Counted from the stretch's first letter, positions 27,778-37,170 are shown. The stretch: 64,000 nt of DNA from Methanolobus sp. WCC4 (GCF_038022665.1 NZ_CP150629.1:1346480-1410479), one strand, 5' to 3'. Numbers and translations are program-made. The notes: a model not told the origin generated them from the letters alone.

Positions 27778-29862
27778 ATGAGTTTTATATCAAGTGAAGT
27801 GGATGAATACGTTAACAGGGAGATAAGCTGGCTCTCATTCAATGAGAGGGTCCTTCAGGAAGCGAAGGATCCGCAGGTACCATTACTTGAACGTCTGAAA
27901 TTCCTTGGTATCTTCTCTTCAAACCTCGATGAGTTCTTTAGTGTGAGGGTTGGTACCCTGCAACGTATGATCGATGCCGGGGTCAGGTCCAAAGCAATGG
28001 TCGGTGCCTCACCAAAAAAGGTCATGAAAGATGTGCACAGCAAAGTACTGTCGTTACGTGATGATTTTGACAGCACTTTCAGAGAGATCACACAGGAGCT
28101 TGAAAAACATAACATATTCATTGTTGATGAGACACATCTTGATGAGCAGCAGAAGTCATTCCTGAAGACCTACTTCCAGGAAAAGGTGCGTCCACGTCTT
28201 ATTCCGGTCATGCTCAAGGACATCCCTGATTTCCCCTACCTTAAGAACCAGGTTATCTATCTGCTTATCGATGTACGGAAGAAATGGAATCCTCAGGCAT
28301 CCAAGTTCGCTCTTATCGAGGTTCCTGCAGATGTCCTTCCGCGTTTTATCATGCTTCCGGGGTCCGATGACAGGAAATGTGTCATCATGCTGGATGATGT
28401 GATCCGTTTTGGTCTTGATGATATATTCTCTACCTTTGATTATGATTCCATAGGTGCATATACGATAAAACTGACAAGGGATGCTGAGCTTGATATCGAT
28501 GATGATGTCACCAAGAGTTTCTTCGAGAAGGTATCAGATAGTCTTGAGGAAAGGAAGAAGGGTCAGCCCGTGCGTTTCGTGTATGACAGGGAGATGCCTT
28601 ATTATCTTCTTGACTTTGCTTTGAACAGGCTTGGTATACAGAAGTTCGAGAACCTTGTACCGGGTGGTAAATATCACAATGCTAAGGATTTCATGGGCTT
28701 CCCACATGTGGGTCCTGATTCTTTCTATTATGAAAAGAAGCATCCTTTAGCTCATAAGGACCTTGTCACCCACAAAAGCATCTTCAATGCCATAAGGGAA
28801 CGTGACATTCTGCTCCATTACCCATATCAGTCCTTCGATTCATTCATAGATCTGTTGAGAGAGGCAGCTATCGACCCGGCTGTATCCAGTATAAAGGTCA
28901 CTCTTTACAGAGTTGCTAAGAACTCAAATGTCATCAATGCGCTTATCAATGCTATAAAGAACGGTAAGGATGTCACTGTAGTCATTGAACTTCAGGCAAG
29001 GTTCGATGAGAGGTCCAATATATACTGGACCCAGAAACTTGAAGAAGCAGGAGCAAGGATCATCGATGGTGTGCCGGGTCTTAAGGTGCACTCCAAACTC
29101 TGCCATATCACCAGGACAGAAGGCGACAAAAAGGTTCACTACTCATGTATTGGTACTGGTAACTTCAACGAATCCACTGCAAAGCTCTATTGTGACCATA
29201 TGCTCATGACCGCTAACAAAGAGCTGACTGATGAAGTAGAGAAGGTCTTTGAATTCTTCGCTCATAACTACAAGGTCTATGACTATAAGCATCTCATAGT
29301 AGCTCCCCTTCAGATGCGTAAGGCATTTGAGAAATGCATCGACAATGAGATCGAGAATGCAAAGGCAGGAAAGCCTGCATATATACATGTGAAGGTCAAC
29401 AGTCTCGTTGACAGCAAGATGATCAATAAGCTCTATGAGGCTGGTAAAGCAGGTGTCAGTATAAAGATGGTCGTCAGAGGTATATGTTCTCTTGTGCCGG
29501 GGGTCAAAGGTCTCAGTGAGAACATAGAGGTCATCAGCATCGTTGACAAATACCTTGAACACTCACGTATATTCATCTTCTGTAACGATGGTGAGGAAAA
29601 GTACTACATCTCATCTGCTGACTGGATGGTAAGGAACCTTGACAGGCGTGTGGAAGTTGCCACCCCCATATATGATAAGGCTCTTCAGGAAGAGCTGCGG
29701 ATGTACATGGACCTTCAGTTCATGGACAACACAAAGGCCAGGATCATCAATGAACAACAGGATAACAAGTACAAGAAGGGTGGTGACAGGTCATGCCGTG
29801 CACAGGAAGACACTTACACCTTCCTTAAAGAAAAACTTGAGAATAAGGATAAGATACAATGA
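27778..29862 (+). CDS. ppk1: Polyphosphate kinase 1
   Basis: About 694 residues, typical of PPK1, which makes polyphosphate from ATP through a phosphohistidine. Domains in order: an N-terminal helical domain (VNREISWLSFNERVLQEA, FLGIFSSNLDEFFSVR), head domain, and two PLD-like C-terminal domains. The catalytic histidine lies in GLKVHSKLCHITR; the second conserved site is YLEHSRIFIFCNDGEEKYYISSAD. The frame is open from 27691, but ATG 27778 gives the normal family N terminus and is chosen; no strong ribosome-binding site favours either. The stop overlaps the ppx start (ATGA). PPK1 and an exopolyphosphatase in one operon is the classic synthesis/degradation pair. Confidence 0.95.
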   Translation: MSFISSEVDEYVNREISWLSFNERVLQEAKDPQVPLLERLKFLGIFSSNLDEFFSVRVGTLQRMIDAGVRSKAMVGASPKKVMKDVHSKVLSLRDDFDSTFREITQELEKHNIFIVDETHLDEQQKSFLKTYFQEKVRPRLIPVMLKDIPDFPYLKNQVIYLLIDVRKKWNPQASKFALIEVPADVLPRFIMLPGSDDRKCVIMLDDVIRFGLDDIFSTFDYDSIGAYTIKLTRDAELDIDDDVTKSFFEKVSDSLEERKKGQPVRFVYDREMPYYLLDFALNRLGIQKFENLVPGGKYHNAKDFMGFPHVGPDSFYYEKKHPLAHKDLVTHKSIFNAIRERDILLHYPYQSFDSFIDLLREAAIDPAVSSIKVTLYRVAKNSNVINALINAIKNGKDVTVVIELQARFDERSNIYWTQKLEEAGARIIDGVPGLKVHSKLCHITRTEGDKKVHYSCIGTGNFNESTAKLYCDHMLMTANKELTDEVEKVFEFFAHNYKVYDYKHLIVAPLQMRKAFEKCIDNEIENAKAGKPAYIHVKVNSLVDSKMINKLYEAGKAGVSIKMVVRGICSLVPGVKGLSENIEVISIVDKYLEHSRIFIFCNDGEEKYYISSADWMVRNLDRRVEVATPIYDKALQEELRMYMDLQFMDNTKARIINEQQDNKYKKGGDRSCRAQEDTYTFLKEKLENKDKIQ

Positions 29863-30749
29863 AATTTGCAGCGATAGATGTTGGTTCCAATGCAGTCAGA
29901 TTGCTTCTGTCGAGAGTTGATACCGAAGGGATCGAACCTATCTATGAAAAGGTTTCAGTCATAAGAATGCCGATCCGTCTCGGAGAGGATGCTTTTGTTC
30001 ATAACAACATTTCTCAGGACAAGATATCCCGTCTTGTCAGTACGATGATGGCTTTCAGGCATTTGATGGATGCTTATGAACCTATCGATTACATGGCATG
30101 TGCGACCTCAGCTATGAGAGAGGCTGATAACAGTGATGAGATAATTTCACTGATCAAAGAGAAGAGTGGCATTGACCTTAATGTTATAAGTGGAAGGAAA
30201 GAGGCTAAGATCATCTATTCCAACCGGATCGAGAAGGTGATAGGACATGGTAATTCCACATATCTCCACATTGATGTGGGTGGAGGAAGTACTGAACTGA
30301 TCCTTTTCAAAGGCAAGGAAGTTTTTGCTTACAGGTCCTTCAATATAGGTACGATCAGGATCCTTGAAGGTATCGTGACAAAGAAGGACTGGAATGAGAT
30401 GAAGAAGTGGGTCAAGGACGTTACTGCTGAACATAACCCTGACCATGCCATTGGCAGCGGAGGAAATATCAACAAGATCTTTCGTATGTCAGGCAGGAAG
30501 GATGGCACTCTTATCAAGCGTGGTGATATTAAATATCTCAACAGGTATCTGAAAGGATTCACGCTGGAACAACGTATTACCAAACTGGGCCTGCGTCCTG
30601 ACAGGGCTGATGTGATCGTGCCCGCCTCTAAGATATATGCCTCTGTTATGGAATGGGGTGACATCAACGCAATGCATGTTCCTCAACTGGGCCTTGCAGA
30701 TGGTATAATACACGTTCTGTACAAGAAACATAAGGATAATTATGTATAA
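29859..30749 (+). CDS. ppx: Exopolyphosphatase, ASKHA half only
   Basis: 296 residues: the N-terminal Ppx/GppA phosphatase half, with FAAIDVGSNAVRLLLSRV (phosphate 1), HIDVGGGSTELILFKG (phosphate 2) and AIGSGGNINKIF (adenosine-type loop). It ends with VPQLGLADGIIHVLY, which is where the ASKHA core stops in longer relatives. Full-length PPX/GppA proteins (about 500 residues) continue with an HD domain; here that domain is missing and no frameshifted remnant is obvious after the TAA. A similar HD domain is fused to the CYTH protein at 21912-23165. It should release phosphate from polyphosphate ends or hydrolyse pppGpp-like substrates. Translationally coupled to PPK1. Confidence 0.93.
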   Translation: MKFAAIDVGSNAVRLLLSRVDTEGIEPIYEKVSVIRMPIRLGEDAFVHNNISQDKISRLVSTMMAFRHLMDAYEPIDYMACATSAMREADNSDEIISLIKEKSGIDLNVISGRKEAKIIYSNRIEKVIGHGNSTYLHIDVGGGSTELILFKGKEVFAYRSFNIGTIRILEGIVTKKDWNEMKKWVKDVTAEHNPDHAIGSGGNINKIFRMSGRKDGTLIKRGDIKYLNRYLKGFTLEQRITKLGLRPDRADVIVPASKIYASVMEWGDINAMHVPQLGLADGIIHVLYKKHKDNYV

Positions 30750-30933
30750 GTGTCTATAATATTCCATTTTTTGTCCATGGGTATATGGGGCATAACCATG
30801 TCTATAGATGCCTTTTTTACGCCTTATTATAATTTATTTATACTTATTTATCGCCATAGGGCAGAATCCTATGTTCATAATATATAAATACTGATTTAAT
30901 AGAACATTCCATAATCAAGAAAAAACGGATCCC

Positions 30934-32025
30934 ATGTATGTTTGTTGTAATTCCATGTGGGTCTTAATAAACACGGCAGTTGATAACGTGGATTACCTGG
31001 ACAATAATAACGGATATCTGTATATTGGAATAGATGCAGGTATGTTCAAAACATCGGTTTGTACAAGTGATGGGAAAAGATTCTCTGAGCGAAGTGTTGT
31101 AGCTTTTTCAAAGGCAGAAGATGATAGCTCTGAAGCAATGGCTATCCTAGGCAGAGAGGCTCTTGAAATGGAGGATGCAGACATAAAGGAGCCTTTAGCT
31201 GACGGACTTAAAAAAGAAGATGATGTCATTGCTTTCAAAAAGTATCTGAAGGCTCTTGTTACTGAGAATGGCATTGATACTGACGGGAATATATATGCCA
31301 TAGTCGGTGTTCCTTCTGATGCTGATAAGGAATACAAAAAGAAGCTTCTGGAACTTTGCAGGGATCTATTCTCAGGTGCAATGCTTGTGGATGAGGTTTT
31401 CTGTGCAGCTTACAAGAAGGGTCTTCTTGACGGGTCGATCATTGTGGACATAGGTCTGAACAGGACGGAGATCTGTATCATGAACGGTGAGGTACCGCAG
31501 GATACTGAATACCTGAGTATTCCATGTGCGGGTAAGGATATTGACCATGAGATCGTCAAGCTCATAAAGGAGAGATGGCCGGACTCACAGGTGACAGAGG
31601 ATGTTACCAGGGAATGGAAGGAGGAGCATGGTTATCTTTGCTCGGATCCGGACAATTGTGTTGTCAACATTCCTCTTGAAGACGGTGAGGTCGAAGAATC
31701 CATTGCTGATGAATTGCAGATCGCATGTGAATTCGTGGTCACTGATATTGTTTCCGGGATAACACGGATCCTTTCGGAGATTGCCCCTGAACTTCGTGGG
31801 TCACTAAGGAATAACATCCACATCTTTGGAGGCACCAGCGATCTTGGCAATATTGATACTTTTATTGAGAATGAACTGAAAGAGCTGGGAGGAGGTAAAG
31901 TGTATCGTGACCTTGACCCGGTCTATGGTATCTCCGAAGGGGCACTTGAACTTTCAAAGAATATGCCGGTAGAATTCTGGGAGCAACTGGATACCGGAAA
32001 ACAGAATGAGGAGATGATCGTATGA
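30934..32025 (+). CDS. Actin-like ATPase (ParM/MamK/MreB group)
   Basis: 363 residues with the actin-fold signatures: phosphate 1 GYLYIGIDAGMFKTSVCTSD (about 27-46), phosphate 2 SIIVDIGLNRTEICIMNGE (about 167-185), and adenosine loop IHIFGGTSDLGNIDTFIEN (about 288-306). It is shorter than DnaK, lacks FtsA features, and best fits filament-forming actin-like proteins such as MamK or crenactin-type relatives. It follows ppx by about 180 bp and overlaps the next coiled-coil gene by 4 bp (ATGA), so the two products probably work together. The first about 25 residues are not conserved-looking; a later start (GTG near 30990) is possible. Its cellular role is unknown; filament formation is inferred from the family. 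Confidence 0.8.
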   Translation: MYVCCNSMWVLINTAVDNVDYLDNNNGYLYIGIDAGMFKTSVCTSDGKRFSERSVVAFSKAEDDSSEAMAILGREALEMEDADIKEPLADGLKKEDDVIAFKKYLKALVTENGIDTDGNIYAIVGVPSDADKEYKKKLLELCRDLFSGAMLVDEVFCAAYKKGLLDGSIIVDIGLNRTEICIMNGEVPQDTEYLSIPCAGKDIDHEIVKLIKERWPDSQVTEDVTREWKEEHGYLCSDPDNCVVNIPLEDGEVEESIADELQIACEFVVTDIVSGITRILSEIAPELRGSLRNNIHIFGGTSDLGNIDTFIENELKELGGGKVYRDLDPVYGISEGALELSKNMPVEFWEQLDTGKQNEEMIV

Positions 32026-33668
32026 GTTCACGAACCCTATCGGATGGAAATAAAAAGGCTGACAGGTCACCGAAGGTTTTCACCCCTAACATTTATCGAA
32101 AACCAATTGTGAAAGAAGAGAATGAAGCAGCAAGTGTGGCTTCTTCTGTCACTCCACAGAGCTATGTTCCCAGAAAAGATCAGGAGCAGGGTAACTGGCC
32201 AGCCGCAGATAGTTCCGGCAGATCCGACAATGATCCTAATATCAATTCAAACAACATTCCGGCCTTTGACATTGATGGTTTTGTCCGAAAAGAGGCAGAA
32301 CTCCTTAAGATCAGGCAGCGTTATGAGCTGGAGATCGGTCAATATGAGGAGAAGCAAAAAGAGCTTGATAAGCTCAGGAGCGAATTCTCAGAACAGGAAA
32401 AGGCCCTCAACAAGAAATGTGCTATCCTGAAGTCTGCAATGGAAAGAACGGAGAAGTCCATATCAAAGGAACAGAAAGAGGGTCTTGATAAAGAGATAGC
32501 TGAGTTCGAGCAAAAGCGCTCGGAGTTCGAGAAGTCCCTTCAGGATCATGAGAAGGAATATGCTGAATATGATTCCGGAAGGAAGGAACTCTCATCCCTC
32601 AAGTCCGCATATGAGGCTGAACTGGAAGAGTATACCCAGAAGAAGGCCGAACTTGATAAGCAGTGCAGGTCACTGGAAGAGAAATTTGCATCTGAAGATG
32701 AACTATCGATCGATCTTGCAGAGGATATCTGTCCGGCAGCCATCGATGCACTCAGGGAAGGCTATTACGCTGAACTGAAGGAGCTCAATAGGAAAAGGTC
32801 AGACATCGAGATCGTCAAAACACAATTAGAGGATGCTGAATCACTTCTTGCTGAAAAACGCTCTGCTGTTGAAAGGACGAAAGGTCATCTTCAGGTCGAA
32901 TTGACCGAGATCGGTAACAGGGCAAAGGAACTTGAGAATTCCGTAGCTACATACGAAGAGAACCTTAAGGTCCATGAGGAAAAGGAACTTTCTTTCCAGG
33001 ACAAGGTAAAGGCTTTTGAGGAGAAGAGATCCGAGTTCAAGGCTGAGCGTGAAAAGATCAGGCTTGAACACGAGGAGAACCTCAAAGCCTGCGAGAAGAC
33101 CTTTGAAGAGAGGAAGGCTGAGTTCAAGGCTGAACGTGAAAAACTCAAGCTGGAACACGAGGAGAGCATCAGGACCTTCGAGGAGACCTTTGAGGCGAAG
33201 AAGGCTGAGATGAAAGCTGAGCGTGAGAGGCTTGAACTGGAGCATGAAAAGCACATCAAAGAGTATGAGGAGAAGGAAAATGTCTTCCAGCAGGACATGA
33301 GATCCCTTGAAGCAAGGAATACCGAGCTTGAAGCTGAGAATAAGAGACTTGACCAGAAGCGTGAGGATAATTCAAAGTTCGAGTCTGAGATGGAAAAGGT
33401 CCTTGCTGAGATGGAAGCAAAGAGAAAGGAGCTTGATGAGATGGTAGAGAAGACTGCCAGGGAAATAGGTACTCAGGTCACTATCCATCGTCAGAACCTT
33501 GACATCAAGAAGCTCAATACTAAACTTGAGCAGCAATCCATCTATATCCACAGTCTTGAATCATCGATCGCAGAACTTAAGAGGGATCTTGAGGGAGCAA
33601 TGTCAGATGCCAAAAAGAATGAGGTATTCTCTCAGATACTCAAGACAAATATTGAATTGATACATTAA
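32022..33668 (+). CDS. Long coiled-coil protein paired with the actin-like ATPase
   Basis: 548 residues. The first about 85 are polar and likely disordered; residues about 88-540 are almost continuous coiled coil rich in E, K, L and R. Three tandem 29-residue repeats occupy 333-361, 362-390 and 391-419 (consensus FKAEREKLKLEHEE). No membrane or ATPase motif. Its start overlaps the actin-like gene's stop (ATGA), a strong sign of a joint function: for example a filament cross-linker, adaptor or intermediate-filament-like partner. I do not recognise a named family. T-rich sequence follows only weakly. Confidence 0.8.
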   Translation: MSSRTLSDGNKKADRSPKVFTPNIYRKPIVKEENEAASVASSVTPQSYVPRKDQEQGNWPAADSSGRSDNDPNINSNNIPAFDIDGFVRKEAELLKIRQRYELEIGQYEEKQKELDKLRSEFSEQEKALNKKCAILKSAMERTEKSISKEQKEGLDKEIAEFEQKRSEFEKSLQDHEKEYAEYDSGRKELSSLKSAYEAELEEYTQKKAELDKQCRSLEEKFASEDELSIDLAEDICPAAIDALREGYYAELKELNRKRSDIEIVKTQLEDAESLLAEKRSAVERTKGHLQVELTEIGNRAKELENSVATYEENLKVHEEKELSFQDKVKAFEEKRSEFKAEREKIRLEHEENLKACEKTFEERKAEFKAEREKLKLEHEESIRTFEETFEAKKAEMKAERERLELEHEKHIKEYEEKENVFQQDMRSLEARNTELEAENKRLDQKREDNSKFESEMEKVLAEMEAKRKELDEMVEKTAREIGTQVTIHRQNLDIKKLNTKLEQQSIYIHSLESSIAELKRDLEGAMSDAKKNEVFSQILKTNIELIH

Positions 33669-33818
33669 ACGAGATAGTTTGGTAAAAAAGTTAAAGACTG
33701 GTGTGCCTCAGAACTCATAGGGTTCATCACGGATCAGATGTGTTCTATCATCATTGGCACACATGTCATCTTTTTACTAGATCATAAGTCAAGTTCAGAT
33801 AAATATCTAACTGTAATC

Positions 33819-34472
33819 TCAGATAACTTCTTTAATCTCGTCAACCAACTTTTTTGCAGCCATGTCAGGTTCGTCAGACTGGTAGATACTCCTGCCGACA
33901 ATTACCCAATCAGCTCCGGCTTTGATAACATCCGAGGCAGTGCCACCCTGTGCACCAACGCCAGGTGATATGATAGAGAGCTCGTTACCGATGATCTTCC
34001 TGATCTCAGTGACCCTTTCAGGACGTGTTGCAGGTGCAACCACACCGGATGCTTTTGCATCGGCTGCCATCTTTGCGATACCTTCGCCTACTTCCTGCAT
34101 GAAATCAAGAGCACCGGGGTGGCTCATCTCAGTGACCACGTAGATGTCCTTGTCCTGTTCCTTTGCAAGTTTCACGGCAGCTTCAAGACTGTCATGTCCG
34201 GTGAAACCCTGAACTATCACAGCATCTGCACCTGCCTTGAAGACCTGTTCACAGATAAGGCGATTTGTATTAGGGATGTCAGCTACCTTGAAATCTGCAA
34301 TGATAGGTGCATATTCCGCGAGCTTACTTATCATATCCATTCCTGTTGAAAGTACTAATGGATAGCCTATCTTGATGGCATCCACGTATCCTGCAACCTT
34401 TTCGGATATTTTCACAGCTTTTTCTCTGTCTGTAACATCAAGTGCAAGTATGAGTCCTGTCTTCCTTTCCAT
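33819..34472 (-). CDS. pyrF: Orotidine 5'-phosphate decarboxylase
   Basis: 217 residues, archaeal-length PyrF, which makes UMP from OMP. TIM-barrel motifs: [24 protein letters not shown], the catalytic [14 protein letters not shown] (D-x-K-x-x-D), [13 protein letters not shown], and [16 protein letters not shown] (phosphate loop). AAGGAG precedes the ATG. It lies 41 bp after the deoxyhypusine synthase gene on the same strand, so the two may share a transcript. Confidence 0.97.
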   Translation of the reverse strand: MERKTGLILALDVTDREKAVKISEKVAGYVDAIKIGYPLVLSTGMDMISKLAEYAPIIADFKVADIPNTNRLICEQVFKAGADAVIVQGFTGHDSLEAAVKLAKEQDKDIYVVTEMSHPGALDFMQEVGEGIAKMAADAKASGVVAPATRPERVTEIRKIIGNELSIISPGVGAQGGTASDVIKAGADWVIVGRSIYQSDEPDMAAKKLVDEIKEVI

Positions 34473-34512
34473 GTGAATTCTCCTTGTTTATGTTTGGGAT
34501 CTCAAAACCCTT

Positions 34513-35466
34513 TTACTTGTTGGCAAGTCTGCTCCTTGCTGCTGCGACCATTATCGGAAGTGTGATGGTTGCATCTGAGTGAACGGTAACAGAACGTGCT
34601 GTTTCGCTGACCTTGCCCCATGAACGTGCTTCGTCAAGTGTTGCACCGCTTAAGCCACCTGTTTCCGGGGTGTCCATTGTGAGCTGGATAGCATATTCGA
34701 ATTCCTGGTGTGTGATAAGCATGGACTGGAATATGTAGTTCTTGGGGACGCCGCCGCCTATAAGCACTGCTCCGGGGTCCTTTGCCTCGTAGCAGATATC
34801 GATTATCTCTTTCATATCTGAGAATGCATCGACGTTCAGTTTGTTGGTCTGCTTGTAGAGCCATGCCTGAAGTCCTATCATGGAGTCCTGTATTGCAGGA
34901 CAGTAGACCGGCACGTTCATGTCCGCTGCAGCCCTGAGGATAGAATCCTTATCATCGATGTTGTTCCCCAGGTGTGTCATGAATTCCCTGATGGATATGG
35001 TCTCTGTACCTACATCTGAGAGTATGCTCTTGAGCTTCTCCTCGAAGTCAACGAAATAAGGTTCAGGAAGATAGACATCGTATATCCTGTTTATCTCATC
35101 GTGTTTCAGTTCGATGTCATCACAATCTGCACATCCCTTGTAGTGATGCAGCCCCATTGATTCCACTATCTCATGTACCATGTTGGCACCTGTTGTGACA
35201 AGCACATCGATGTGACCGTCATAGATAAGGTCGGTGACTATCTGTCGCATTCCTGCCGGTACCATTGCACCTGCAAGCCCAAAAAAGCTGGTGGAGTCGT
35301 TTGCAAGCATCTCGGTGTAGATGTCAACTGCATCTGCCAGTTTACCTGCACCAAATGCACAACCATCGATGGCACACACGAGTTCGTCAACGCTCATATT
35401 CTCTGTGATCTTCGCCTGTTTGATAGGATTCTGGAGTTTCTCTCCATGTGAATGACAATGTTCCAT
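34513..35466 (-). CDS. dys: Deoxyhypusine synthase
   Basis: 317 residues. It transfers the aminobutyl group of spermidine to a lysine of archaeal translation factor aIF5A. NAD-site features: SFFGLAGAMVPAGMRQIV, VLVTTGANMVHEIVE and AVLIGGGVPKNYI; the catalytic lysine lies in ARSWGKVSETARSVTVHSDA. Length and motifs fit the family. GAGG lies upstream of the ATG. An agmatine-using variant (homospermidine-synthase-like) cannot be excluded by reading alone, as some archaea have more than one paralogue. Confidence 0.92.
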   Translation of the reverse strand: MEHCHSHGEKLQNPIKQAKITENMSVDELVCAIDGCAFGAGKLADAVDIYTEMLANDSTSFFGLAGAMVPAGMRQIVTDLIYDGHIDVLVTTGANMVHEIVESMGLHHYKGCADCDDIELKHDEINRIYDVYLPEPYFVDFEEKLKSILSDVGTETISIREFMTHLGNNIDDKDSILRAAADMNVPVYCPAIQDSMIGLQAWLYKQTNKLNVDAFSDMKEIIDICYEAKDPGAVLIGGGVPKNYIFQSMLITHQEFEYAIQLTMDTPETGGLSGATLDEARSWGKVSETARSVTVHSDATITLPIMVAAARSRLANK

Positions 35467-35647
35467 TTGAAAGCCTCTGTATTATAGCAGGGTTTATGCT
35501 AAGGTTGTTCTTTAAGGTTATTATGGGAGAGGAGTCCAGGTTAGATCTGTCTCGGAATATGTATGTGTATATGTAAGCTAAAAAACCGAACTTATGCTGT
35601 TAATTAATTATGTGTTGTCTATTGATCAAGAAAAAAATGTATTGTGA

Positions 35648-36433
35648 TCAAAGTTCTGTTACTGGCACAGAGTTCTCCAGGTAGTAGTCAAAAAGCTCTT
35701 CTGCCCATTTTAGTGCATTTTCGTTACCTGATCGAATAAATTTGGAATCCAACTCTTCATTCTTTCTTAATAGGTATAAAGTGACGAAAAAATCATCATA
35801 CGTAAAGAACAGGAAACCCATTTTTTTCTTATAAACATAGATATTGACTACGTCAGTTTTTATGTAACTTTCAAAGTTTACACGGTAATCGCTACATATT
35901 TTTTCAAGTAGACTTTCAGAGACAATTACATTTGTTTTTATATCATTTTCGATCAGATAAGTGAATATATCATGATAATTGGGATAGAGTAGTGTAGTAA
36001 CTGAACAGTTAAAACTGGATTCTTTAGATTTTTCATGATATAGTTTTTTGGTATCGTATTGCTCTACAGGAGGAATAGATATCACAGTAGTTTTTCCTAT
36101 CTCACTGATCCTTGATAATAAGTGCTGTGGAATAAAATCCAGATAATGGGTTCCCCAGTAATCGATATCAGTGTCAAAGGTTTCAACAGTGTTTACTAAT
36201 GTAACCATCTTTTCAACAATTAACTTCCCAATTGTTGTTAATTTGTAAATATCGTTTTTGTGATCAACAAGATGATGCTCTTCTAAGATCTTGATCTGGG
36301 GGAGTAATGCCTGTCTGGTTGTTTCCAGTGATTTAAGAAGGTGATCCATTTCTTGTGGTCCATTCTGCAACGATAACAGCACATTCTTTCGTTTTTCAGA
36401 TGCAAACAACACATCGTTCAACTCTTTCTTCAT
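35648..36433 (-). CDS. Winged-helix regulator of the Msr / DUF1724 type
   Basis: 261 residues. The N-terminal about 75 residues form a winged helix (LLSLQNGPQEMDHLLKSLETTRQALLPQIKILEEHHLV); the rest is the DUF1724 sensor-like region of methanogen regulators related to FilR1 and to the Msr proteins that control methanol methyltransferase genes in Methanosarcina. It is AT-rich compared with its neighbours. A 17-bp perfect palindrome lies 25-42 bp upstream of the start and suggests autoregulation. Possible targets include the mtaA and mtaCB genes 12-18 kb away; this is inference only. Cytosolic, no membrane segment. Confidence 0.8.
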   Translation of the reverse strand: MKKELNDVLFASEKRKNVLLSLQNGPQEMDHLLKSLETTRQALLPQIKILEEHHLVDHKNDIYKLTTIGKLIVEKMVTLVNTVETFDTDIDYWGTHYLDFIPQHLLSRISEIGKTTVISIPPVEQYDTKKLYHEKSKESSFNCSVTTLLYPNYHDIFTYLIENDIKTNVIVSESLLEKICSDYRVNFESYIKTDVVNIYVYKKKMGFLFFTYDDFFVTLYLLRKNEELDSKFIRSGNENALKWAEELFDYYLENSVPVTEL

Positions 36434-36457
36434 TTATCCTGTGCCTCTCATAAATAA

Positions 36458-36474
36458 TTCTGGTTTAACCAGAA
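36458..36474. promoter_or_regulatory. 17-bp palindrome upstream of the Msr-like regulator
   Basis: TTCTGGTTTAACCAGAA: perfect 8-bp arms around one central base, 25 bp before the regulator's ATG at 36433. It covers the likely transcript start region and fits an autoregulatory operator. Confidence 0.5.
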
Positions 36475-36697
36475 AAAAGAATCTCATGTCATTTCATATG
36501 AATTATTGCATAATATGCTACTGATGATTGAATAAGAATTTTATGGTATAATAAAATATTGACTGAGTATACACTAAAATTTTAATAACACTCCACAATT
36601 CTACTTTTCTATAACGTGAGCACTTATAGTAAACGGATTATCTGCTTCAGCATTCTTTTCATGTTATGGAATGTATACTTAGAGTATTCCATTTACA

Positions 36698-37147
36698 TCA
36701 TAATGAAGACATTTCTCCGGGTTCTGTCCATTTTAATGCGACCGCAAAAATGACTAGAGTAGTAGCAATTTCTATGATGCTGAAAAATGTATAATAGGAT
36801 GTGGATGGAGAAATAAGCGTAGCTGCCTGTACAACGGTCATGATAAAACCTGAGATCATATTAGCCCACCTATTTACCCTGTATTTCAATACTCTGGACA
36901 AAAGAACCATGGCAATTGGGATCTCCATCAATACGGATCCAGCTAATAAGAGATCCTGTGTTATCTGCATACCTTCGACAGTTCCTGTTAAGAACTGATT
37001 GAGCACACTGGCATCCATCAATGTTAAGATGTCACAATAAAGGTAATTCAATAATGCAAATATCCATAGCGTTGAGAGCAAAACTTTCCGGTCTATCTTC
37101 CAGTCTACCAGTCCATTGAATCCTTTGCTTCTATCGTTCATCTCCAT
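36698..37147 (-). CDS. DUF6326-like four-TM membrane protein
   Basis: About 149 residues with four hydrophobic segments (VLLSTLWIFALLNYLYCDIL, LLLAGSVLMEIPIAMVLL, MISGFIMTVVQAATLI, FFSIIEIATTLVIFAVAL) after a polar N terminus with KIDRKVLLSTLW. The conserved NRWAN between helices 2 and 3 and the layout match DUF6326; a second copy of the family is at 39577-40008. The start at ATG 37147 is preferred; a TTG at 37174 would overlap the previous stop. It is probably co-transcribed with the DUF4386 gene directly upstream. Function unknown; the family is more common in bacteria. Confidence 0.7.
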   Translation of the reverse strand: MEMNDRSKGFNGLVDWKIDRKVLLSTLWIFALLNYLYCDILTLMDASVLNQFLTGTVEGMQITQDLLLAGSVLMEIPIAMVLLSRVLKYRVNRWANMISGFIMTVVQAATLISPSTSYYTFFSIIEIATTLVIFAVALKWTEPGEMSSL

Positions 37148-37170
37148 AAAAACCCTTCTTAAAGCCAATT

